Shown here piece by piece: positions 7,747 to 16,905 of a DNA stretch of 64,000 nt. Made by a program: the position numbers and the translations under genes. Positions within the stretch are counted from its first letter, which is position 1; each line of letters opens with the position of its first letter. A model generated the notes under the pieces. It was not told where the DNA came from. It was given only the letters and a program-made list of their open reading frames with translations, and made no database searches. The stretch is from NCBI RefSeq assembly GCF_003054045.1, contig NZ_QBKH01000004.1, forward strand, positions 248,001 to 312,000, read 5' to 3'. Source of the DNA: Sphingobacterium faecium (GTDB taxonomy: Bacteria > Bacteroidota > Bacteroidia > Sphingobacteriales > Sphingobacteriaceae).

Positions 7747-7798
7747 AATAAAAACAAAAAAAGGAGCAAAATATTTTGCTCCTTTTTTTGTTTTTATT
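7747..7798. terminator. Perfect 52-base palindromic terminator
   Basis: Bases 7747-7772 are the exact inverse of 7773-7798, 26 pairs with no interruption. The centre carries GGAGC/GCTCC and the outer arms are A-rich and T-rich. It ends six bases before the M3 peptidase stop region at 7804 and can terminate both directions. Confidence 0.85.
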
Positions 7799-7803
7799 GA
7801 ATG

Positions 7804-9915
7804 TTAATTCAATCCTCTTTTTATTAATAAGTATTTTGGATCCGGGTCAGCACCTCTAAACGTTTTATACATTTGTGCTGGATCTCCTGTACCTCCTTTT
7901 TCTAAGATATTACGACGGAATGAATCTGCGGTTGGCTGATCATACAATGATTTTTCTTTAAAAGCTGCAAAAGCATCGGAATCTAATACCTCAGACCAGA
8001 TATAAGCATAGTAACCCGCTGAATAACCTCCGGCAAAAATATGCTGAAAATAAGTGCTTCTATATCGCGGTATAATGGCATCGATTAAACCAATCTTCAT
8101 CATGGCACCTTTTTCAAAATCATTGATATTACCCGTGATTGGCGAAGTAGCAGCATGGTAGTTCATGTCCAATAAGGAAGCTGCTAAATATTCCACTGTT
8201 GCAAAACCTTGATCAAAAGTTCCTGCTTTCTCCATTTTTGTAATGAGAGAATCTGGTATTGCTTCTTTTGTTTTATAATGCTTCGCATACTCTTTTAACA
8301 CTTGTGGATCTGCTGCCCAATTTTCCATCACCTGAGAAGGCAGCTCTACAAAATCTCTGGAAACAGATGTACCAGCTAAACTTCTATATTTTACGTTGGA
8401 TAATAATCCATGTAGGGCATGTCCAAACTCGTGGAATAAAGTAGTTGCTTCGTCAAAAGTTAATAATGCTGGTTGATCACCTACAGGTTTTGTAAAATTA
8501 CAAACGATCGAGATGACAGGAGCATTGCGTTTACCTTCAGTTTTACTTTGGTTACGATATGATGTCATCCAAGCACCGCTTCTTTTAGATTCGCGAGGGA
8601 AAAAATCAGCATATAATAGACCTAAATGAGACCCATCTTTGTCTTTTACTTCGTAGACTTCAACATCCTTTTGATAAACAGGAACATTATTAAGAGCAAC
8701 GAATGTCAAACCGTATAATTTGTTCGCTACTGCAAAAGCTCCTTCTCTTACTGTAGGTAAACTAAAATAAGGTTTGATCTCTTCTTCGTTTAATGCGAAT
8801 CTTTTCTTACGAATAATCTCGGTATAGTATCTCCAATCATATGGTGCTACTTCAAAATTTCCACCTTCAGCTAGGATTTCTTTATTGATATCTGCGGCTT
8901 CACCTTTTGCTTTATTGAGCGCCGGTGCCCACAATTTATTTAACAAGGCATATACATTTGTAGGATTTTCAGCCATGGATTCTTCCAACACGAATGCTGC
9001 ATGAGATGGATAACCTAATAATTTTGCTTTCGCTAATCTCAGGTTCGCCATCTTGCGCAAGATCTCCTTATTATCAGTGGCATCATCATGATTGCCTTGT
9101 GTTTGGTATGCTTCCCAAATCTGTTTTCTTAATTCTCTATTTTTAGCATATTGCAAGAATGGCATGATAGAAGGGTTTTGTAGTGTAAAAACCCATTTTC
9201 CTTCTTTACCTTTTACTTTAGCCTCGTCGGCAGCAGCAGACTTCAAAGCCTCTGGCAAACCTTCCAATTGTGAAGCACTGTCCACAACCAATTCGAATGC
9301 TTTTGATTCGGTCATCAAATTTTGTCCGAACTGTACTGTTAATGATGATAATTCTGAATTGATTTTTTTCAATTTTTCTTTATCCGTATCTTTCAAATTT
9401 GCACCTGAACGGACAAATGATTTATAGGTTTCATCCAACAATTTATTGTCTTCACCATCTAAGCCTAAAGTTGCTTTTTTAGACCAAACAGCCTTGACTC
9501 TATCAAATAACTTAGCATTTAAGGAGATTTCATCCTGATGCGCAGACAATACAGGAGCTAGTTCTTTAGCGATAGCCTTAAGGCTATCGTTACTATTGGC
9601 TGAGTTTAAATTAGAAAAAACCGTAGATACATTTGCCAACAGTTTACCAGCATTTTCTAACGCTAAAATGGTATTGTTAAAAGATGGATCTTCTGTATTA
9701 TTAATAATTGTATCGATTTCTAAATTATGAACCTTAAGTGCTTCTTCAAAAGCTGGTTTGAAATGTTCGTCTTTAATTTTATCAAATGGAGGAACATTGA
9801 ATGGAGTATCATAGGTCAATAATAGTGGATTGTCTGTCATTTGTTTCTTTTGTTCGCAACCAACAAAGGCTGTTGCCAAAATTAAAAAAAATGGCAAAAG
9901 TCGTTTTTTCTTCAT
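7804..9915 (-). CDS. M3 family oligopeptidase (Dcp-like), lipoprotein
   Basis: The 703-residue zinc peptidase has a signal sequence with a plausible lipobox (V-G-C before EQKK). The family core is intact: HEFGHALHGLLS near residue 494 with the HExxH zinc site, a downstream FVELPSQVMENW segment supplying the third ligand, and the C-terminal GYSAGYYAYIWSEVL motif that shapes the substrate channel. Relatives are oligopeptidase A and peptidyl-dipeptidase Dcp, which degrade short peptides. The lipid anchor points to the periplasm. It has its own promoter and terminator. Confidence 0.92.
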   Translation of the reverse strand: MKKKRLLPFFLILATAFVGCEQKKQMTDNPLLLTYDTPFNVPPFDKIKDEHFKPAFEEALKVHNLEIDTIINNTEDPSFNNTILALENAGKLLANVSTVFSNLNSANSNDSLKAIAKELAPVLSAHQDEISLNAKLFDRVKAVWSKKATLGLDGEDNKLLDETYKSFVRSGANLKDTDKEKLKKINSELSSLTVQFGQNLMTESKAFELVVDSASQLEGLPEALKSAAADEAKVKGKEGKWVFTLQNPSIMPFLQYAKNRELRKQIWEAYQTQGNHDDATDNKEILRKMANLRLAKAKLLGYPSHAAFVLEESMAENPTNVYALLNKLWAPALNKAKGEAADINKEILAEGGNFEVAPYDWRYYTEIIRKKRFALNEEEIKPYFSLPTVREGAFAVANKLYGLTFVALNNVPVYQKDVEVYEVKDKDGSHLGLLYADFFPRESKRSGAWMTSYRNQSKTEGKRNAPVISIVCNFTKPVGDQPALLTFDEATTLFHEFGHALHGLLSNVKYRSLAGTSVSRDFVELPSQVMENWAADPQVLKEYAKHYKTKEAIPDSLITKMEKAGTFDQGFATVEYLAASLLDMNYHAATSPITGNINDFEKGAMMKIGLIDAIIPRYRSTYFQHIFAGGYSAGYYAYIWSEVLDSDAFAAFKEKSLYDQPTADSFRRNILEKGGTGDPAQMYKTFRGADPDPKYLLIKRGLN

Positions 9916-9947
9916 TATTTAATTTTTTATTCTCGCAATAATTTGGG

Positions 9948-9955
9948 CAAAGTTA
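9948..9955 (-). promoter_or_regulatory. Promoter -7 box for the M3 peptidase
   Basis: Minus-strand TAACTTTG followed by C fits TAnnTTTG exactly. Predicted leader about 30 nt to the ATG at 9915. Confidence 0.5.
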
Positions 9956-10090
9956 CAAATATTTGATTAAGTAATACTTTTTAAAAAGATCAAAATAAGA
10001 ATTGTATATTTATCACAATATTGTAATAACCAGAAAAGTAATCAAACAATTATTTATTTTTATTGTCACTTTACCAATAAATCTTCTTTA

Positions 10091-11191
10091 ATGAATAGTA
10101 TCAATCATTTTTTCTTGTACTGTGCAGGTGTACATGAAGAAACGTTAAAAAAATATCCGCAAGAACATAACAAGTATGTTGCCATAGGCGCTACTATTTT
10201 CTTCACGGGTTTATTTGCTGCAATGTCGGGTGGATATGCCATGTATTTTGTTTTTAGCGGAACCTATCTGGATTGGTTGTTAGCCATTGTTTTTGGGATC
10301 ATTTGGGGGCTGATGATTTTCAATATGGACCGCTATATTGTTCTGAGCATCAATAAATCAAAGACTGGAGGTTTTCAATTCTTACAGGCTTTCCCTCGTA
10401 TTCTTTTAGCCATATTAATTGGTATCGTGATCTCAAGACCACTAGAGCTAAAGATCTTTGATAAGGAAATTAGAGAAAATCTAAAAACAACTTACATCGC
10501 CAATGAACGTGCGAAAACGGATAGTTTGAATATCATTTTTAATAAAAAATATGCATTTGAACTGAATCAATTGAAAGCATTGACGACTGAAAGGGATTCC
10601 TTAGACGCAAATATTAAAGCTGATCGTCAAAAACTCAACTATGAAATTTTTGGAAATAAAACCACCGAAACTTCCGGTGTGGTCGGATACGGTCCTTATG
10701 CTAAGCGTAAAGAACTGGAACTCGAAAGATCGAGCGTGTATCTAGATAGCTTAAGGAGTAAAGTTAGCGTCAAAGAAAGCGTCATCCGGGATAAACAAAA
10801 AGTAGAGGGAATTTTGAACCAAAAGGGACTTTCAAACGCCAGTTTAGATAGTGCTGTTAATTTAGCAGGTTTTGCTGACCGAAACTCGGCGCTAGGTAAT
10901 CTTAAAATAAAGGCAAATGGCAAGGTAGATCAGGCGACAGAAAACGCGGTGAACTTTATCGGTTTACTTTTTATTTTCTTAGAATGTTTACCCGTATTTG
11001 TGAAGCTTCTTTCAGGAAGAGATGCTTATGATCGAGCGATCCGCAATCAACGTATTATTGATGAATATGAAGCAGACGCTTACATCGATACAGAGAAAGC
11101 AGCAATTGATCATTTGAAAGAGGCTTCTATTGATATTTCCATCAATAGAAGGCTTAAAAAATTGAATGAAGAAATAGAAGAAGAGGTTTAA
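10091..11191 (+). CDS. DUF4407 integral membrane protein
   Basis: The 366-residue protein matches DUF4407. An N-terminal FFLYCAGVHEETLKKYP segment precedes two hydrophobic segments (about 30-52 and 62-78). FNMDRYIVLSI follows, then a third membrane segment (about 102-120), a long charged coiled-coil-prone loop (125-275) and a fourth segment (about 288-305) before a charged C-terminal tail. The role of the family is unknown. It converges on rmuC and their stop ends overlap by four bases. Confidence 0.85.
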   Translation: MNSINHFFLYCAGVHEETLKKYPQEHNKYVAIGATIFFTGLFAAMSGGYAMYFVFSGTYLDWLLAIVFGIIWGLMIFNMDRYIVLSINKSKTGGFQFLQAFPRILLAILIGIVISRPLELKIFDKEIRENLKTTYIANERAKTDSLNIIFNKKYAFELNQLKALTTERDSLDANIKADRQKLNYEIFGNKTTETSGVVGYGPYAKRKELELERSSVYLDSLRSKVSVKESVIRDKQKVEGILNQKGLSNASLDSAVNLAGFADRNSALGNLKIKANGKVDQATENAVNFIGLLFIFLECLPVFVKLLSGRDAYDRAIRNQRIIDEYEADAYIDTEKAAIDHLKEASIDISINRRLKKLNEEIEEEV

Positions 11192-12522
11192 TCCTCTTCT
11201 TCTATTTCTTCATCTAAATATTTAGAATCAATCTGTTTGTTTGCTTTTGCTCCTAACTTTTTCAAATTCTCCACTCTTCTAATCACATTTCCAGCACCAA
11301 AAGATAATTTTTTGGATGCATCTTCATGACTTTTCAAAGCGCGCTGTAGTTGAAGTTGTACCTGATCCATGTCGGTAAGAAACCCGTGAAATTTATCATA
11401 TAATGCTCCTGCTTCTTTAGCGATCTCAATTACATTACGAGTCTGACGCTCTTGTTTCCAAATACTTGCAATAGTCCGTAAAGTCGCCAACAGCGTTGAG
11501 GGACTGACGATCACGACTTTCCTGTCCCAAGCATCACTAAAAAGATCTGGTTTTTCAGATACCGACATACTCAATGCTGATTCTATAGGCATAAAAAGTA
11601 ATACGAAGTCTGGAGATTCAATACCATATAGTTCATGATAATTTTTTGCTGACAGATCTTTAACATGATTTTCTACCGATAAAATATGTTGTCTTGCAAA
11701 AGCTGCACGTTCGAGATCATCTTCGGCATTTACCCAACGCTCATAAGCTACTAGAGAAACTTTTGAATCGACAATCAAATGTTTATTTTCAGGTAAATCA
11801 ATGATGGCGTCGGGCTGCAGGCGCCTTCCCTCCAGATCGGTAATGGATGCCTGCAATCTAAATTCCCGATCTTTTACTAATCCTGAACGTTCTAACACAC
11901 GTTCCAATATAACCTCACCCCAATTACCCTGTTTCTTCGCATCTCCTTTCAGCGCTCGTGTCAAATTGGTTGCTTCATCTTTGATACGCAAACTTTGCTC
12001 CATCAATTGCTGCACAACACCTTTTAAAGAATTTCTTTCTGCGGCCTCCTGCGAATAGGTTTTATCAACTTTTTCTTCAAAAAGTTTGATTTTTTCCTTC
12101 AACGGATCCAATATTAATCCAATTGATTTGGAATTGGTTTCCGTGAAGCGAAGCGTTTTTTCTTCTAAAATCTTATTTGCTATGACCTGAAATTCGGCAT
12201 TAAACTGACTCTTAATAGCTGCGATTTCAACTTTCTGCTCTTGAAATTTATCTTGTTGCGCTTCATAGAATGAACGTGTGCTTTCCAAAGATCGTTCAGC
12301 AATTAAAACATGCTCACGCTCTTTTTCCAATTCATCACGCAACATCGCCCGCTCTTGCAATAAGCTCTGTTCGCGTTGCTGGGCTTTTGCCAGCTCTATT
12401 GACATCAACTCTCTTTCATGTCGCCATTGACTATCATCTTGTTGTGAATCTTTTTTCTTTAAAGAAATTACAATGAGAATGACGAGCAAAATGATGACGA
12501 TAATAATATACATGGTTTCCAT
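11188..12522 (-). CDS. rmuC: DNA recombination protein RmuC
   Basis: The 444-residue protein begins with one membrane segment (IIIVIILLVILIVISL), then a long coiled coil (about residues 30-150) and the RmuC nuclease-like domain: GNWGEVILERVLERSGL, LQPDAIIDLP, HLIVDSKVSL and FVLLFMPIESAL. RmuC limits recombination between short inverted repeats in E. coli. The acidic C-terminus overlaps the end of the convergent DUF4407 gene. Confidence 0.93.
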   Translation of the reverse strand: METMYIIIVIILLVILIVISLKKKDSQQDDSQWRHERELMSIELAKAQQREQSLLQERAMLRDELEKEREHVLIAERSLESTRSFYEAQQDKFQEQKVEIAAIKSQFNAEFQVIANKILEEKTLRFTETNSKSIGLILDPLKEKIKLFEEKVDKTYSQEAAERNSLKGVVQQLMEQSLRIKDEATNLTRALKGDAKKQGNWGEVILERVLERSGLVKDREFRLQASITDLEGRRLQPDAIIDLPENKHLIVDSKVSLVAYERWVNAEDDLERAAFARQHILSVENHVKDLSAKNYHELYGIESPDFVLLFMPIESALSMSVSEKPDLFSDAWDRKVVIVSPSTLLATLRTIASIWKQERQTRNVIEIAKEAGALYDKFHGFLTDMDQVQLQLQRALKSHEDASKKLSFGAGNVIRRVENLKKLGAKANKQIDSKYLDEEIEEED

Positions 12523-12569
12523 AAACTCTTTTTAAGAAATAAAAAATGGTCTTTTTCAGACCATTGACA

Positions 12570-13754
12570 CTACTGTAGTTTTTGATGGGTCCGCCACCAT
12601 AGATCTGGCATTTCACCAGTAACAGCCATTTGGTAATCTTCATAGCGACATGGCACTAGATGATAACGTTCGTTTACAGATCGAGATCCAAAATAAGGAA
12701 CTTGCATCCACCATCGATCTGATTTTTTACTTTTTACAAATACCAATTCATGGTCTTCATTTTCCAATGTTGTCCTATAAATGATATAAGATGACTTAGG
12801 CAATAACGGGGTATCTTGCTTACGATTATAAAAGCCATCGATAAAACACCAAATCATTTGTGAGACCAGCATCGCTGTTTGTTGCATCGGATCATATGTG
12901 GGATTAAATTCATAAAACCCGATTGACGAACACTTGTCTGACATGCCTGCATAACGAGCAATCTGGCAAGCCTCATCTCCAAATAAACCATTGGGCATCG
13001 CATTGGCATTACCACATGCTTCAGAAGCGCGAATGGCACCAATATCAAAACTAACCATATCGGCGGCGCGTATCAATGGTTCCGACTGATCCATCCGCCC
13101 CGCAATCGCACCCACACGTGTTGCATTGAAAAATAACTTATCATACATATTGAGCGACTCTTTGCTCACTAAATAGGTTTGAAAAGCGATATTACTTAAG
13201 TTGAACAAATAGTCGGGCTCATGAAGAATAATGTGGTTTAGATAGGACCTGGAATCTAACGCAACATGCTCACTACTTTCTTGGTTCAAATCAAATCGTG
13301 CATCCACCACTGCAACTTCCACCTTTTGCCCCAAATTTTGATATCCCAAATATTGTGCATAGGTGAGATCTTGACCACCTCCAATAATAATTGGTAAAAT
13401 ATGATCTGCTAACAACTCTTCTACCACCGCCCGCAATGCAGCGTAGGTATCGGTCAAAGTAGCTCCTGCTTTTATATTACCCAAATCTACTGCTTGAATC
13501 GCATAATCTCCCTGATAAAGTTGATACAGGTGCTTACGGACTGCATCTGGAGACTTTGCACTTCCTTGGTTATGGACAGCCGCACGGTCTTCTTCTACAC
13601 CAATTATAGCCAATTGCGGTTTATCATCTTTATCCCAAGTCGGAAATTGATTTTCATAGAAACGGAAAACATGACCAAGCTGCGAACGAAAGAAGCCTTC
13701 TTCAGGAAAGAGTGCTTGAGCAGCAATGGGAGTAAAAAAAACGGATAATGACAT
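12570..13754 (-). CDS. Arginase/formimidoylglutamase-fold protein with degenerate metal site
   Basis: This 394-residue protein aligns with the ureohydrolase family but lacks its manganese ligands. GGGHD is GGGQD (125-129), DAHxD is DARFD (151-155), and S-x-D-x-D is SFDIG (235-239), so both key histidines and one Asp are gone. Bacteroidota homologs are often labelled formimidoylglutamase, and I recall the same changes in them. I infer a binding, structural or altered catalytic role. No hut or arginine genes are nearby. It diverges from the epimerase gene. Confidence 0.82.
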   Translation of the reverse strand: MSLSVFFTPIAAQALFPEEGFFRSQLGHVFRFYENQFPTWDKDDKPQLAIIGVEEDRAAVHNQGSAKSPDAVRKHLYQLYQGDYAIQAVDLGNIKAGATLTDTYAALRAVVEELLADHILPIIIGGGQDLTYAQYLGYQNLGQKVEVAVVDARFDLNQESSEHVALDSRSYLNHIILHEPDYLFNLSNIAFQTYLVSKESLNMYDKLFFNATRVGAIAGRMDQSEPLIRAADMVSFDIGAIRASEACGNANAMPNGLFGDEACQIARYAGMSDKCSSIGFYEFNPTYDPMQQTAMLVSQMIWCFIDGFYNRKQDTPLLPKSSYIIYRTTLENEDHELVFVKSKKSDRWWMQVPYFGSRSVNERYHLVPCRYEDYQMAVTGEMPDLWWRTHQKLQ

Positions 13755-13827
13755 ATGATAAATTTGTATTGATGGTAATCAAAAGTTAAAACCTTGCCTT
13801 AGACAAATATCCATTTATTAACTTACT

Positions 13828-13858
13828 TTTGAAAACATTATTTTTAACGTTATCTTTA
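13828..13858 (+). promoter_or_regulatory. Promoter for the epimerase-phosphatase operon
   Basis: TTTG (13828-13831), 19 bp, then TATCTTTA (13851-13858) gives ideal spacing and a near-consensus -7. Only four bases separate the -7 box from the GTG start codon, so the transcript should start at or next to the GTG. Confidence 0.65.
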
Positions 13859-13862
13859 TCAA

Positions 13863-14834
13863 GTGATATTAATAACAGGAGGAACCGGATTCTTAGGGGC
13901 GACATTGATCAAGCAATTGATCGATTTGGGAATTGACGTAATAGCGACTAAACGCTCAAGCTCAATTATTCCACAACAGCTATTATCTTCGTCTTTAATC
14001 CAATGGATCGATGCTGATATGTGTAACTATTTTGATTTAGAAGAAGCTTTTCAAAACATTACAGAAGTGTACCATTGCGCAGCTGTTGTCTCGTATCAAA
14101 AGCAGGATGCTGCTCATATGAAAAAGGTAAATATGGAAGGTACTTCTCATATCGTCAATCTATGCTTAGAACATGGTGCTAGATTAGTGCACGTAAGTTC
14201 TGTAGCGGCATTAGGATCAAGCAAAAATCAAGCACCTGTCGATGAGAGAGATTATTGGGAATATGACCCGTCTATGTCAAATTATGCCATTTCTAAATAT
14301 GAAAGTGAGATGCAGGTATGGAGAGGGATCGCAGAAGGATTAGATGCCGTCATTGTTAACCCATCTGTCATATTAGGGGCTGCTGCAGGAAGCAAAGGTT
14401 CGGGCGCAATATTTTCACTGATCAATAAAGGTTTAAAATATTATCCAACCGGTACAGTAGGGGTCGTTGACGTCGAAGATGTGGCGACTATTATGCGTAG
14501 TTTAATGACGGATAAAACCATATCAGGAGAGCGATTTATCATCAATAATGTCAATTTAAGCAATAAGGAATTATTGGACAAAGCAAGTGCTCTCATGGGA
14601 AAGACACCCCCTAAAGTGGCTGTACCTCCAGTAGTGCTTACTATTGCGGCTACTCTAGCGACACTCGTAGCTACTATAAAGAACGAAAAATCTACATTGA
14701 CAATAGATAGCGCAAGAGCTTCAAGCGAAAAACTAGCCTATTCTTCAGCCAAACTTCAACAAGTATTACCCTTTACCTATAAGCCGTTAGAAACAACTTT
14801 AAAAGAAATCGCGACACGTTATAGTCAACAATAA
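13863..14834 (+). CDS. NAD-dependent epimerase/dehydratase (extended SDR)
   Basis: The 323-residue protein starts at a GTG that directly opens the Rossmann motif MILITGGTGFLGATL (GxxGxxG). The catalytic Tyr-x-x-x-Lys is YAISKYE near residue 140, with the upstream Ser in HVSSVAALGS. NPSVILG follows, and the C-terminal region fits the dihydroflavonol-reductase-like group. The substrate cannot be read from sequence. The gene precedes the SerB-like chimera by 28 bases and shares its promoter. The mRNA is predicted to be leaderless. Confidence 0.86.
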   Translation: MILITGGTGFLGATLIKQLIDLGIDVIATKRSSSIIPQQLLSSSLIQWIDADMCNYFDLEEAFQNITEVYHCAAVVSYQKQDAAHMKKVNMEGTSHIVNLCLEHGARLVHVSSVAALGSSKNQAPVDERDYWEYDPSMSNYAISKYESEMQVWRGIAEGLDAVIVNPSVILGAAAGSKGSGAIFSLINKGLKYYPTGTVGVVDVEDVATIMRSLMTDKTISGERFIINNVNLSNKELLDKASALMGKTPPKVAVPPVVLTIAATLATLVATIKNEKSTLTIDSARASSEKLAYSSAKLQQVLPFTYKPLETTLKEIATRYSQQ

Positions 14835-14862
14835 ACAATCTAAACCCTAAACAAACTAAACC

Positions 14863-16155
14863 GTGAAAAATTATTACATCATTGATTTTGACAGCACCTT
14901 TACGCAAGTAGAGGCTTTGGACGAATTAGCCAAGATTTCACTTGAACATCATCCAGATCGCGAGCAGATATATCTAGAAATTGAACGATATACGAATCTG
15001 GCGATGGAAGGAAAACTTTCTTTTCGTGAAGCTCTTTCTGGACGTGTTCAATTGCTTCAGGCAAACAGAAGTCATTTAGACAAACTGATCATACATCTTA
15101 AAAAGAAAGTCTCTACCTCTTTTTCAAGAAATAGAGAGTTCTTCAAAAAAAATGCCGATACCGCCTGGATTGTATCAGGTGGATTTAAAGAGTTCATTAC
15201 ACCAGTGGTTGTTCCTTACAACATCAAAATAGAAAATATTTATGCCAATACCTTCCGCTTTGATGAGCATGATAATATCATCGGTTTTGATGAGACTAAT
15301 CCATTATCGGATGAAGGTGGTAAAGTAAAATTGTTACAAGAACTCAAAATAGATGGAACCATCTACGGTATAGGTGATGGATACTCCGATTTTCAATTAA
15401 AAGAATCTGGTCTTATCCAGAAATTCTTTGCATTCACTGAAAATATATCCAGAAAAACAGTTACCGAAAAAGCTGATTTTATCACCCCTAGCTTTGACGA
15501 ATTTCTATATGTCAACGATCTGCCCCGTGCCATCTCCTATCCCAAAAATCGTATTTTATGTCTGATCGTTGGCGATGTTCCTGAGATCGCTGCCCATATT
15601 TTAAAAAGAGATGGTTTCTCTATTCGTACTAAAGATACATTTGAAGAAAAATACACGAAAGACGTGGGCATGCTCCTACTCGGAAAAGATGTCACCGTAT
15701 CGGAGGAGCAATTGTCTCGCGCAGATAAATTGAAGACCATTGGTGTCTTGGGAGACGCTAAAAATCATCTTAATAAAGAGGTTTGCAATGCAAAAGGTAT
15801 TGTTGTCTTTGATGATAAAAAAGATAAAAAGAGAAATGCCGAGTATATCCCGAGAAGGATGGCAGATTTTATTAATAATGGGGATACCTACATGAGTCGT
15901 AATTTTCCAAATTTACTACTCCCTAAAGTAAAAGATGTCACTCGATTACTTCATATTCATAAAAATGTTCCGGGTATCATGGCTCAGATCAATCAGGTAT
16001 ACGCGCAAAATGACATCAACATCATCTCTCAGTTTCTGATGACAAAATCGGACATTGGTTATGCTGTTACGGATATCAGAGGCGAGTACGACCGGGACTT
16101 AATCAAACAACTCAAAAAGGTTCAAAATACCATTAAATTTAGAATCTTATATTAA
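14863..16155 (+). CDS. SerB-like HAD phosphatase fused to a SerA-like and ACT domain
   Basis: The 430-residue protein (GTG start) combines three parts. Residues 1-215 are a phosphoserine-phosphatase-like HAD domain with DFDST (8-12), SGGF (105-108) and GDGYSD (171-176), all catalytic positions present. Residues about 230-345 resemble the substrate-binding half of 3-phosphoglycerate dehydrogenase (LSRADKLKTIGVLGDAKNHL against the SerA A-x-K-L-x-x-I-G region) but lack the NAD-binding Rossmann half. Residues 361-430 form an ACT domain (RLLHIHKNVPGIMAQI). I infer a serine-regulated phosphoserine phosphatase whose remnant SerA part is a regulatory scaffold. Confidence 0.82.
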   Translation: MKNYYIIDFDSTFTQVEALDELAKISLEHHPDREQIYLEIERYTNLAMEGKLSFREALSGRVQLLQANRSHLDKLIIHLKKKVSTSFSRNREFFKKNADTAWIVSGGFKEFITPVVVPYNIKIENIYANTFRFDEHDNIIGFDETNPLSDEGGKVKLLQELKIDGTIYGIGDGYSDFQLKESGLIQKFFAFTENISRKTVTEKADFITPSFDEFLYVNDLPRAISYPKNRILCLIVGDVPEIAAHILKRDGFSIRTKDTFEEKYTKDVGMLLLGKDVTVSEEQLSRADKLKTIGVLGDAKNHLNKEVCNAKGIVVFDDKKDKKRNAEYIPRRMADFINNGDTYMSRNFPNLLLPKVKDVTRLLHIHKNVPGIMAQINQVYAQNDINIISQFLMTKSDIGYAVTDIRGEYDRDLIKQLKKVQNTIKFRILY

Positions 16156-16225
16156 AGAAGCCTTGATGAGTATACAAATATTCACCTGAACAGCTCAATT
16201 TATCATCTTCTTTTCCATAATCTAC

Positions 16226-16263
16226 AAAAAAGGTCTTTCTTATAATTGGAAAGACCTTTTTTT
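16226..16263. terminator. Bidirectional terminator between convergent genes
   Basis: GGTCTTTC (16232-16239) pairs with GAAAGACC (16249-16256), flanked by A6 and T7. It separates the SerB-like gene from the cyclo-ligase gene. Confidence 0.8.
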
Positions 16264-16831
16264 AATAACGGTACACTGCTGTTGGTGTCACGCAAATATC
16301 CAATGGGATATCGTGGGGGTCCACATCTTCGATCACTGTTATTGGTTCAAAAAAAGATACACCAACCTTTTGGACATCAGGCTTACATAAAGCCAAAAAT
16401 CGATCATAATACCCCTTTCCATAGCCTACCCGATGACCAAATTGATCTGAAATTAGTAATGGAACTAAAACAAGATCAATGTTTTTTTCATCTATAGGCA
16501 CACCATCAATAGGCTCCATTATCCCCCACTTATTGGGTGCTAATAGGAGCTCATCGTTATAATGATAATGAGTCATGTTGTTTGATTGTATATCAGACTT
16601 CGAGATAACGATTTGAATATGAGGATAAGCTTCTTTCAAATAAGAAATCAACAAGAGAGTATTGGGTTCATGAAATTTCACTAGGGGTAAAAAAACATGA
16701 CAAAATTTCACCTTATGCCACTCCAAGCTTTTTAATTGTTGGAGTAAACCGAGATTCAGCTTTAACTCCTCCTCAGGCGCCAACTGTGCTCTTAGATGTT
16801 TATAATATGCTCTTAGTTCAGTCTTAGTCAT
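16262..16831 (-). CDS. 5-formyltetrahydrofolate cyclo-ligase
   Basis: The 189-residue protein matches the family that converts 5-formyl-THF to 5,10-methenyl-THF with ATP. It has the N-terminal KTELRAYYKHLRAQL nucleotide-contact helix, a DLVLVPLLISDQFGHRVGYG segment, and the signature GKGYYDRFL near residue 130. It follows efp on the same strand but an efp terminator lies between them, so it probably relies on read-through or its own promoter. Confidence 0.93.
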   Translation of the reverse strand: MTKTELRAYYKHLRAQLAPEEELKLNLGLLQQLKSLEWHKVKFCHVFLPLVKFHEPNTLLLISYLKEAYPHIQIVISKSDIQSNNMTHYHYNDELLLAPNKWGIMEPIDGVPIDEKNIDLVLVPLLISDQFGHRVGYGKGYYDRFLALCKPDVQKVGVSFFEPITVIEDVDPHDIPLDICVTPTAVYRY

Positions 16832-16837
16832 GCTTAT

Positions 16838-16876
16838 AAAAAAAAACGGCCTTGTAGCTGGGTGCTAACAAGACCG
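16838..16876 (-). terminator. Intrinsic terminator after efp
   Basis: On the minus strand CGGTCTTGT and ACAAGGCCG form a stem with one mismatch (16847-16876 overall), followed by T9 at 16846-16838. It starts 29 nt after the efp stop. Confidence 0.75.
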
Positions 16877-16905
16877 AATAATCAACCTAAACCTAAATCT
16901 TTATA

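Noticed and set aside
12434-12643. Short minus-strand frame between rmuC and the arginase-like gene
   Set aside because: It overlaps both neighbouring genes out of frame and has no start or domain support.
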